NCBI GenBank assembly: GCA_026545225.1
Contig: CM048848.1
Span: forward strand, 22,298,806-22,362,805
DNA: 64,000 bases
Source: Cornus controversa
Taxonomy: Eukaryota; Streptophyta; Magnoliopsida; Cornales; Cornaceae
Direction of reading: 5' to 3'
The position numbers and the translations under genes were made by a program. Of the stretch, positions 9,368-18,849 are shown in pieces (position 1 is the first letter of the stretch; every line of letters begins with the position of its first letter). Under the pieces are notes generated by a model that searched no databases, was not told the DNA's origin, and saw only the letters and a program-made list of their open reading frames with translations.

Positions 9368-10591
9368 ATGGCACCAAAGAGAGCAAGTCACCAAGATGCT
9401 TCAAGTTCACGTAATCCTCGCCGAGCGAGGCATGATCCGACCACAGGTTCTTCACGATCTCGCCGAGACGGTATTCAAGAGAGATGGCATCCAAGGGCGT
9501 TGAATTATGAAACAACGTTTGACATAGCCGAGCTTTATGGTATGTTTCCCGAGACACGGTGGGGGATTTCCGACATCCATCGTCGTCGGTCGGCATCCAT
9601 TTTTGTTCCACTCTCATCTACCATTTACCCGAGGCTTGTCAAGGTATTTTATCAGAACTTAATGCCGAAACCTGATGAGCGGGATGTGCTTACTTCTTCC
9701 GTAGATGGAACAATAGTTCGAGTGGACATGTCATCCATTGCCATTGCCATGGGTTGTCCTCATGAATGCCCAGCTGATTTATCTCATATCTATACTCCTT
9801 TACCCGACGAGTTGTCGGTGGGCAATGTGGTTGCACGATTGTGTGCCAACCAATTTTTTGAGCCGAAAAGGAATGCAGCTTCAAAGTCTTCAATGCCAAA
9901 TCATTTATGGTTCCTTGACGCTGTTTTACTCAAGAATGTATGTCCAATTGGACATAAAACCGAAAGACGTCAAGAGTTCCTTCGATCATTATATGCTATA
10001 CATTTTGGGCATTGGCTGTCATTCCCACAGATTGTCTGGGGCCAGATGGAGAAATTCTATTCCAAAGTTGTGGCCAAGGCACCAGACAGTGCAAGTGACT
10101 GGGAGTTTCCATTCCCTACCATTATTCATCAGTTGCTTGTGTCACAGGGGTATGCAGTCCATGAGGACGAGCTTGCCTTTCCACGTGATCTTCATTATGG
10201 CACGCATGACTGGAACCTGAGTCGATCTCATATGCACCAGAGAGTCATAGCGGCGCCTGGTGAGGTATCTCGGTTGGCCCAGGGAGGAGAGCATGTAGAT
10301 ATACCACCACCGGTGGAAGGTCCAGAAGAGATGGATGCAGAGGAAGAGGAAGTGCATGCACAGGCTGGTGGCCATGATTATCAATATTTAGAAGGGCAGA
10401 TTGCTGGGTTGACAGCCCAGTTTGGCACCTTACAGACAGAGGTCTCCACACAGTTTGGTGCAATGAGAGCAGAGATGGCGGATCACTTTCGTGACACTCG
10501 CCAAGAGCAACTAGAGATGAGGAGGATGATGCGTGCACTGATGCGTCAAGCAAACTTGGATCCAGATGCTCAGTCACCACCACATCCTTGA
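9368..10591 (+). CDS. Third ORF of the Athila-like element (env-position, plant transposon protein type)
   Basis: This 407-residue uninterrupted frame lies after pol, where Athila-type elements carry an extra ORF often called env-like. The N-terminus is basic and Ser/Arg-rich (residues 1-35). The central part (about 45-290) contains the recurring phrases WHPRALNYETTFD, CPIGHKTERRQEFLRSLY and FPTIIHQLL typical of the putative plant transposon protein family. Residues 300-330 are acidic and Gln/His-rich. The last 60 residues (AEMADHFRDTRQEQLEMRRMM) are predicted coiled coil. I see no signal peptide or membrane span, so a membrane envelope role is not supported by the sequence. The ATG at 9368 starts a MAPKRAS-like N-terminus also readable in the decayed copy at 35796-36970. 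It is the only full-length frame of this element with no stop. Confidence 0.85.
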   Translation: MAPKRASHQDASSSRNPRRARHDPTTGSSRSRRDGIQERWHPRALNYETTFDIAELYGMFPETRWGISDIHRRRSASIFVPLSSTIYPRLVKVFYQNLMPKPDERDVLTSSVDGTIVRVDMSSIAIAMGCPHECPADLSHIYTPLPDELSVGNVVARLCANQFFEPKRNAASKSSMPNHLWFLDAVLLKNVCPIGHKTERRQEFLRSLYAIHFGHWLSFPQIVWGQMEKFYSKVVAKAPDSASDWEFPFPTIIHQLLVSQGYAVHEDELAFPRDLHYGTHDWNLSRSHMHQRVIAAPGEVSRLAQGGEHVDIPPPVEGPEEMDAEEEEVHAQAGGHDYQYLEGQIAGLTAQFGTLQTEVSTQFGAMRAEMADHFRDTRQEQLEMRRMMRALMRQANLDPDAQSPPHP

Positions 10592-12268
10592 CAGGAAGGT
10601 AACCATCTTTTGTATTTTATTTTATTTTTAGCTTTTATTCTTCTCTTTATTTTTCTTTTTGTAGTTAGATTTTTATTATCAAAATAAAAAAATAAAAAAA
10701 TAAAAAATAAAAAAATAAAAAATAAAAAATAAAAAAAATGAAAAAATGAAAAAATATTTTATTTTAGGATTTTTCTCTTTCATATTTATTTTCACCCATA
10801 CTATTTTCACTTGATCTTTGGGGTATAGTGGTTTGTTTTGACAAGTTTTAACATCCAAGTTTGGGGGTGTGCTTGCATTGCCTTCGTACTCGTGATGTAC
10901 TCTATTTTCTTTCCACTACTCCATGATCCCGGTAATATCGTTCTTACTCTTCTCTATGCTTTAATTGGGGGTCCATTAAGGACAATGTACAGTTTAAGTT
11001 TGGGGGTGAGGCGATGCCTATTTATGTGCTTTATTGCATATGGGGGAAATTTGTGTGAAATTCTTTTGTATTAGGATTTTATTTTATTTTATTTTCTTAG
11101 TTTGTTTATTTTATTTTATTTTGTTTTGTTTTTAGATAGAATGTTTTGACATGATTCAAAGGATTAATACCTTATGTAGGTGCATAACTTGCAATTTTTG
11201 AGTATGTTTTAAATCTTTGAAAACTATGGTTTGAATTATGTGGTTTTAATAATGGTTTGCAATAACATGCTTTGGGATGATTAATTTTAGTTTCCTTACA
11301 TGCACAGACACAATAGCATAATCTTATGGGGTATTGACTGTGGTTTTGAGTTATTGAGTTACATGTGCTTGATATTAATTAGTATCTCTTGAGAATGAGT
11401 ACCGATGATGTGTTATACTTGACTTCAATGAAAAAAGAAAAAAAAAAGAGAAAGAAAAAAAATGATGAATAAGCAATCAATTTGATCATTTTCATGAGTA
11501 ACAGGGCCTCTATGCCTCAGGAAGCACGGAGTGTTCGCGTCAAAAGTGAAAAGGTGAGAAAAGATGAGCATTGGTAGTCTTGATTTGTAGCCTGACTGAT
11601 TCGAGTAATTAGGTCTTCGGGGTATCTTAAAGCCTAGTGCCCTAAAGCCATCTGGTTTGGGAGCCACTGACTGAAAGCTTGCTACATGGATCTTTCAGAA
11701 AGCTTAATAGATCAAGACATTGCACAACCAATAAAGCAATGAAAAAAAAAAGAATGATAAGAAAAAAAAATTGAAAAGTCATGTATTCATGTTTGGAAGT
11801 ATGATTTCAATAAGGGGAGCTAGTGAGTTGAAGGGGTATGTGCCTTAATATATTCAGAGCTGAGTTATGCTAAATGAGAGGACTGCTAGTTCACTTTACA
11901 CGAGGGAGCTAGAATTGATTATTTTGAGATATGTTGATGTGAATTATGTATGGGGACCATTGCTTTGAATTATAGAATTTGAAAGTTTGAAACTATTCTT
12001 GAATGCAAGTTTGTAACTATATATTGTAATCTTCTTCTTGAATTAATGTTGAAACAGAATTTTGAATGTTTGTGGGTAACATTTCTGGAAACCCTCACGA
12101 GACTATACTCGTCCACTAGGGGGAACCTAGGGGTTTAAAGGCTTATTGCATATGCTAAATGCAATCGTTTCTCCCACGAAAGTGGAGTTTGGATAGTTTA
12201 GTTAGTATTTGTTAGTTTCTTTTGTTTTAGTTTTGTTTTAATCTATTGCTAAGGGACTAGCAATATGT
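10592..12268 (+). other. 3' untranslated region of the Athila-like element
   Basis: No gene is supported. The stretch holds an A-rich tract, two internal copies of the polypurine-tract motif (10857-10869 and 10996-11009), and long T/A-rich segments. The frame at 10838-11074 only spans these motifs. The same region is recognisable on the minus strand at 28518-29227 and 35224-35795, which confirms it as part of the element. Confidence 0.75.
10679..10757 (+). repeat. A-rich simple repeat (AAAAAT)n
   Basis: A run of aaaaaat-type units with a few g, directly downstream of ORF3. It is low-complexity sequence with no coding meaning. Confidence 0.9.
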
Positions 12269-12281
12269 AAGTTTGGGGGTG
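12269..12281 (+). other. Polypurine tract of the Athila-like element
   Basis: The sequence aagtttgggggtg lies immediately before the 3' LTR start and would prime plus-strand synthesis. Near-identical motifs occur upstream at 9228, 10857 and 10996. Confidence 0.85.
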
Positions 12282-13785
12282 TGATAGGCGTTGAATGTTA
12301 CGCATTCTAGCCTCTTAACTTATGTATTTTATTCTCTTAGTGATAGATTATTTTGTGATTTTACTTTGTTTTAGTGTTTTCTGTATTTTCAGGGTCTTAA
12401 TGATTATTTCAGTTAAAACCAGGATTTTGGGCTTTCAAAGAAGACATCCAAGATGGTGAGATGAAGCCTACATCAAGGAGATTCACTCAACCATTTATTT
12501 CAACTCAAATCAGCCCAAGAAAGAGGTCCAAGAGAATTACAGCTGCTTAAGAAGGTTTCGGGCCTGAAGCCCAAATCTGTGCATAATGCAGTCTTAATCC
12601 TGTTTTGGAAAACGGACCAGAAGTCTTATTTCTAAGCCTCAAATCAACATTATTTTCGCATAAGGTTGAACGAAATTTGATTCTGCACACTTTTGTATTT
12701 CACGAAAATTCCGTAAATCGGACTTCTAGTGGGTCAAAAGTCGGGCCGAAGTCAGCAGGAAAAACCCACCTGATTAGTGCTGCGGGAAACCCTAATTAAT
12801 TCCTAATTGGATTAGGACTTTGGTATATTCTCTTGGAGAATAAAGTGAAGACTTGGAGGCTGAATTGGGGGAGCTTACACAGAGATTGGAGAGTCTGAGA
12901 GGGCTGAAGAGAACAGAAACATATTGCAGAGCCATTGGAGAATGAAGTCATACGCGTAATTCAGAAAGATGATGTCTTCTTCCTCAACAGTTGAAGCTTC
13001 TTCTTCTACCATGAGCGGCTAGTTCATCCACTAGGGTTTTGATGTAGCCCTAACAAAGCATCAATGGTTTGATTGTTTTAATTATTGGGGACCTTTATAT
13101 ACATGCATAGATTGTGTAATTGTGAGGATTCTTATTAAGGAATTGAGCAATAAAAGTCTTATAAATTCAATCTCAATGATTTCTTATCTTATCTTAGATA
13201 TTTAGTTGTTGTTATTGAACTCAATCTCTCTTGTTTTCTGTGATCATGAGAAAGATTATTACACAATGGTAATCACTGAATATATTGTTATGAGCTTTGA
13301 TGGATTATGCCTAGAGAAGATGAACCATACTGCACCCTAGATTAGAGTAGTTAGGCAGATGGCCCATGCCAATCGAAGATAGTCCATGGCTTAGCCTTAA
13401 TCATATGTTATCTTCTTGACGGATGAAGGTGAGCTTGTAGCCACCGACACCACTTATGCATGATGTAATTCCCCTATAGTTGATTCAATTGACCATTGAT
13501 TGTGGAGTTAGTGGTGAAGTCAAACACCCTAGATTTCTCTCCTATTATCTTCACTATCTTGTTTACTTTGATTTATTTTATTTTATCTTTTTAATTAGTT
13601 TAAAAATCAGAATTCTTTTCTTCTAAATTTAATTAGAATTAGTTCCGTATTCCAACTCATCAGACCATAATCCCTGAGGTACGATACCCCTTTCGATAGC
13701 CCTATTCTGCAAGGAATTCGTTCTATTGCGAAGTGTGGAAAATTTTAATTGGTATACTTTTTGAGTCACACTCACACACGAATCA
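12282..13785 (+). mobile_element. 3' LTR of the Athila-like element, shared with a tandem second element
   Basis: This is the second copy of the 2572-4074 LTR, with the same TGAT/ATCA ends. It is not followed by flanking host DNA but by another spacer and primer-binding site, so it also acts as the 5' LTR of a second internal region. Confidence 0.95.
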
Positions 13786-13790
13786 ATTTT

Positions 13791-13808
13791 TGGCGCCGTT
13801 GCCGGGGA
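13791..13808 (+). other. Second tRNA-Asp primer-binding site
   Basis: The same 18 bases as at 4080 follow the LTR after the same short spacer. This shows that a second internal region begins here. Confidence 0.9.
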
Positions 13809-13929
13809 TTATCTATTTAATTGATTGGATTTTACAGAATTAGTTTTAATTGGATTTTTAGTTTAGGAAATTTTTATATTTTATTTTTAATTTTGTTTTT
13901 GTTTCTTTTCAGGTGCTTTCGGTAAATAT

Positions 13930-14176
13930 ATGCAAGGTCGTCGTTCTGTGGCTGATCCTTTGATACCTCTTGATCCTGAACATACTCTTAGACAACAGAG
14001 GAACATCCCTGTTGACACCATTGTGCAAGAGGAAGAATTAATTGAAGACATGGCAGAAGAGAGGAATAACAACCTTGTTCCTAATGCTGATGGAGAAAGA
14101 GCTAGATTGCTTAGGGATTACTATGTTCCTGAGACATATACCTCGCCAGCAGGTTTTCAACTGCCCAATGTCACAG
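13930..14176 (+). pseudogene. gag: Truncated second copy of Athila-like gag
   Basis: The first 82 or so residues repeat those of the gag at 4219 with only a few base changes, including one replacement (Arg to His near residue 18). Identity stops abruptly at 14176, within the phrase that reads AENYEIKSS in the intact copy, where a different sequence with hairpin repeats begins. The rest of this gag is not found elsewhere in the window. The open frame continues to 14283 only through foreign sequence. Confidence 0.92.
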
Positions 14177-14400
14177 CACAGACAAATATTTTTTATAAAA
14201 AAAAAACAGACTTTCTACCACAGGCTAAGCACGTTGTAGAAAACATACTTTCTACCATGAGCCCAACCCGTGGTAGAAAGTAATTTTCTACTATGGGCTG
14301 AGCCCGTGGTTAAAAATAATACATTCTACCATATGCATAAACCCGTTGTAGAAGGTAAATATCACGACGGGCCAAAACCACCGTAAAATCCTTTTTTGCC
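14177..14400 (+). mobile_element. CACTA-like transposon terminus with subterminal hairpin repeats
   Basis: From 14177 the sequence reads cacagacaaatatttttt, a diverged match to the CACTACAAGAAA terminus of CACTA elements. Then come about five imperfect palindromes of ~33 bases with the form tttctaccat...cccgtggtagaaag (14211-14243, 14248-14280, 14284-14318, 14323-14356, 14361-14390). Dense subterminal palindromes are the hallmark of CACTA ends. The other end was not found, so the element is either truncated or runs into the DNA before 17640. Confidence 0.6.
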
Positions 14401-17400
14401 CGCCGTAAAAAGGCTTGTTTTACTGCATTAGAAGAATCATAAGTAGAGTCTAGATTTGAAACCCTCAACTGCCAATATTTTAGAACTACATATTAAAGAA
14501 ATATTATGGTATTAAACAGGAGTCCTAGCAATGTTAGCTTGAATAATATAAAATCTGGAGCTATACAAGCAAAAATTAAAAGAAAAAAAATAAAAAAGAA
14601 ATAATATATACCAGGCTAAAATAGAGCCCTAGCTACAACATGAGATTAAATTTTTTAAATCAGAATCACAATACAACTAGTACGATTCTCTAACCACAAC
14701 TGGAACATTCTTTCGATACTTCTTGTAACCTCATGTAAAACACTAAAATAACTAGAAATATATATATGTAAGCATATCTTTCATACTTCAATCAATAATA
14801 TATTGAAATCAATAAGCAAACGAGGGGAGGAAAAGAAAACAAAATTTGTCTTTGTTCATGGAACCTCACACTTAGTTTCAAGCATTTATTATTTCCTTCC
14901 TAGCCAACATATTCTTTCAACAAATAAAAGAAAATTAGTAGAGAGAACACAACTCATGTACATGCATCCTATAAACATATACCAAAAGAGAGAGAGAGGG
15001 GGGGGGGGGGTGGAGAGAGAGAGAGAAGAAAGGAAGAAAGAAAGAAAGAAAAGCAAAGATCATCCACTCATCTCTCCCAAAAAAAACCTACAGAATAATT
15101 ACCCAAATACTAAGGTCCTCCCATACGCCAAATACAAGGAAAGCAACGAAATATGGCCAAATCTCAAAACTGGCAACCCCGCCCCTTCAAATGTTCAAAA
15201 TTTTCTCTCATTCCATTATTCCATCAAAGGCACAACTGGTTGCTTGCAACACTGGCTTGACTTTCTTTTTCACTTTATATCCTACCAAGCACTCAAAGCT
15301 TCCATAGTTGTTCGAAACCTGACCAAGTGAATCCTTAAAACAAAAAGTAAGATAACACTGAACCATTGTTGTTCCAATCTTTTATAGCTATTATCGACTA
15401 CAACTTTAAACAAGTCTACAGTGGTCACTTTAAAGGCCATCCTCCCACCAATAGTCAGGCAAAAATCTGACCCTTGGCTGTTCCCACAAAAATCTTTCCT
15501 AGTCTTCTAAATTAGTGGTGAAAGGGTAAGCCAAATTTCCCCAAATCCATATCATGTGGTGGGCATTGAGACACAAGTACAAATTGATCCATTGAGGATA
15601 AAAAAGTTTCAGAAGATAAGTAACCAAAACTAACTTTAACAAACAGATAATAATAGTAAAGAAGAAAAATGTATATACCTTTCAATCTCCTGAGCCATCT
15701 TATTGAGATTTCTTGTCACTCCTTCAAGGTTCTGTATCCTGACACTAATGCTTAAATACACACATTATCAATACTGCGTGCCTCATCAACAACACAACTG
15801 ACTCTCTCAATACTTCCTTTGACATAATCCCTGCAACCTTAGGATCAAGCAAGTATTAGAATGCTAAGCAATGCATTTTCATTAATCCTATACTAAATAA
15901 ATAAAATATATTATTCTCAAATAACATAACATTTTAAAATGTTTGGTTCTTGAGTGCAGGTAACACAATGTTGTATATGTTTCAGTGGGTTATGAAATGA
16001 TTGCCTAGTAGAATTCTGCAAGAGTAGATTTAAAATTGTAACTACTTGGCACCAACATGAAGCTACTGAAGAACTACTAAAGAATTAGCTAAATTGGAGA
16101 GGCTACCTAGCCTAAAGTGTGAGTTGTCGTAGTCTAGTGGTGGACATATAGAATGAAGGGCTATAGCTTCTCATATAACTATCTAATTCTCTATAAAATC
16201 TTATGACACTAAAAAGCATCATTTATCTCTTTCAATTAACAAAATTGCAACTTCAAATTTCAGTTGTGATCATATTTTATCAACAAAGGAATTAGCATTA
16301 TTTCAAACAATGTCATAGTGTTACAATAAGTGGCTGGAACATCCAAAAAAGTAATTAAACAATTACATGTTTCACCTGAAAAACAAATTGTTTCAGTCTC
16401 GTATAATAAAATTCATATAATTAATAGAGGAATGATTAATCCAAGAGGAGGACTGAAATAACAGTTACAAAAGAAAATGAAGACCCAAAGAGAGGAGAAA
16501 TAAAATACTAACAAACTAAAAGAAAAAAAAAAGTGAATCTGAACCAAACGCCAAAAAATTCAAAACTAGATGGGAAACCATAACTATTGCAAAAGAAAAA
16601 TTACTTAAGATTATTCCCAAATAGTGCAAAGACAATTGGCATGTCTTCATAAATTACCATAAAATAAAATTCCTATAATAAACTAATGTAATGAAGGTAA
16701 ACATGGGATCAAGGAGGTTGAAACTATGGATGTAGTGTACAATCAGAAAGATCACATGCATAGTAACAGAAACATAAATGCCATTTGGTACAAAGCTAGC
16801 ATCCTCGACTAAATGGAATCATCTTAACATAAATGCCAACTTTTATCAACAAAGTCAGACTTTAGAGTCAATTTTTTATATTTAAATACCTCTTACATTG
16901 CTCACATCAGGTGTAGTTATAGCCGCCCCAGCATGGCTTCTTTTCCTTATGATTTAACAAGCAATCTTGCTTACCATTGTCTTCAATTAATGCAAAGTAA
17001 TAAAAACATATATATTATAAAATTACTTGTGGATTGAGACCACAGAATGTTCAAATTAAACCTATTCAAATGTACACTTTTCCTTGTGGACTACAAAACA
17101 GGCTCTTTGCCCTCCTGCCCTCAATCATAAGCTAAAGAAGAATTTGTCACTTCTCGTTTGCCGACGGAGTATGTTTAATTGCAACTCGATCATAAGCTCT
17201 GATTATGGAAAATAATTAACAAGTATTAATAAAACAGCTTATAAATTAATCTAAACCAACAAGAGTTCTCCATATCTAAATTAATTACTACCTAGCCGCA
17301 GCATGAGCGGTGTCAAATCCACCTAACAATGCCTGTTTTTGTTGTAGCGAAACATTGAAGACCTACTAATGGGTAACACAATGTCCATTCAGTCCACAAC

Positions 17401-17639
17401 AAATTCAAACAATATGTGAATATCAAGTGTCTTAAAGTGCCTAACATCTTTACCATATACATCAAGTTATAAGAAAATAGAAAAAATATTGTAAACTTCT
17501 TCTTAGACATCTTGGATATCACCGTTCTCTTTGTGCAACCTGAAAATAGAATAAAAACAAATTAAATGCTAACAACAATTTTGTTATCCAAGTTATTAAG
17601 AAGTGGGTAAGTGCATAAGTTGCTTCCATAGACACCGTA
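14401..17639. other. Anonymous DNA, possibly the interior of the CACTA-like element
   Basis: No intact gene is visible. The minus strand at about 15850-15680 translates in pieces to a helical stretch (VRIQNLEGVTRNLNKMAQEI) with plausible splice-like breaks, which may be a host gene scrap, but I cannot name it. The frames at 14803-15330 (plus) and 17313-17522 (minus) have no recognisable domain. The former crosses a simple purine repeat and is probably spurious. Confidence 0.4.
14987..15055 (+). repeat. Polypurine simple repeat (GA)n/(G)n/(GAAA)n
   Basis: Nearly uninterrupted purine strand: gagagaga, then a run of g, then gagagaga, then gaaagaaag units. It is a microsatellite. Confidence 0.9.
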
Positions 17640-17644
17640 ATAAC

Positions 17645-18834
17645 TGTGAGTTCCGCGGTGCGGAAGCGGTTACGAAAAGTATTTTAGAACCTATAGGGGG
17701 GGTGAATAGGATCACTTGCTCGTTTGCTTAATTTTTAATCAATTCAATTTTAAGTCCAATTAATTAAACAATTGAAGCAAGCAAATAAATAAAGTGCAAG
17801 TAAAGAAAAGAATGCACCAGATATACGTGGAAACCCAAGGCGGGAAAAACCACGGAGGGAGGCGGCACGCCTCAGGGAACCAATTCACTATGATGAAGCA
17901 AAGTACAACAGACTCTATCTCAGTCTCACACCCCTCTTCACTCTGTTAAGGATCTGATGCGGAACACCTCAGGGTTATGATTGCGACAACACGTCCAACT
18001 GCTGCAGACTTCCGGCTAATGTCACCACCCTTACAGAAAGGTTGCTGGAAGAACCAAAATACTCCGCAAGTATTTTGTTCCCTTCGTAGTGCAATCTGGT
18101 CACCTTTTTTCCTCAGCAAGCAAGCAAGCGAAGAACCTTCAATCCAATGTTATGATCAGCAAATAGATTTGATGCAGTCTCTGAGCAGCTAATCAGAAGT
18201 AGAACACCATCCTAAATATCACTCGTGAAGTATGGATGTGTGTTCTTAAAAATATATAGCCCTAATTATATTGTATATACTTTCTCTCTCTAAAATAATA
18301 TTCCAGGGCTCCTTCACCAATTTGTACAGAAAATCTGAATACATATATATAGGCAACGGAATCCTAATTCTACTTGGAAAAGAAGTTGAATACCAAAATA
18401 GAACTTTTCTAGTAGTTTCAAACCCAGTAGGAATCAGAATTTTTGTCAAAATCTATTTCTTATTTGGAACAGGCTAAGTGGGACCGGTGCCAAATAAATA
18501 GGACCGGTGGGACTTTTTGAAAACCTGCAGAAACTAAACTGCCGAGAAAAGTTGGACCGGTCCTAAATATTGGGGACCAGTCCTACTTTGAAAAACCCTA
18601 AAATTTTCATTTAAACCCTAGTTTTTCAAAATAGGCTCGGAACTAAAAAGTGCAGATTGTCCTCACCATACTTACCTCTACTATATGGTGTTCATACTGA
18701 TTTGTTGGCTTCCATGCACTTGAGTGTCAGCTTGAAGATGTCGATGATCGATACAAAGAATAAATCAAAAATTACAACTCGATCAATCAGGTTTTGATCA
18801 CCAAAATATGCCAATTACAAATTTATATCTCACA
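17645..18834 (-). repeat. 3' LTR of the Copia element (left copy)
   Basis: Begins TGTGAG and ends CTCACA, a perfect 6-bp inverted end. It contains a ggaccggtcc palindrome cluster at 18480-18585 and a run tagggggggtgaatagg near its left end. The short frames inside (17977-18477) are LTR sequence, not genes. Confidence 0.95.
18480..18590. repeat. GGACCGGTCC palindrome cluster in the Copia LTR
   Basis: Four ggaccggt or ggaccagtcc words occur in about 105 bases (near 18481, 18501, 18554, 18574). The same cluster is in the right LTR (23946-24055) with C/T changes in the later words, and further copies occur in the interior at 20595-20670. Confidence 0.8.
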
Positions 18835-18849
18835 ATCTCCCCCTTTGAC
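18835..18849 (-). other. Polypurine tract of the Copia element
   Basis: The plus strand reads atctccccctttgac next to the left LTR, which is AAAGGGGGAGAT on the element strand, the usual SIRE-type tract. Three more copies of ctccccctt lie inward at about 19068, 19093 and 19147. Confidence 0.88.

Noticed and set aside
14803-15330. 175-codon open frame on the plus strand
   Set aside because: Crosses a purine microsatellite (RERGGGGVEREREERKKERKK) and shows no conserved domain or neighbouring exon. Probably chance.
16118-16150. Possible tRNA or SINE box A (gtcgtagtctagtggtgg)
   Set aside because: Resembles the start of a tRNA or SINE, but no box B, A tail or flanking repeat follows.
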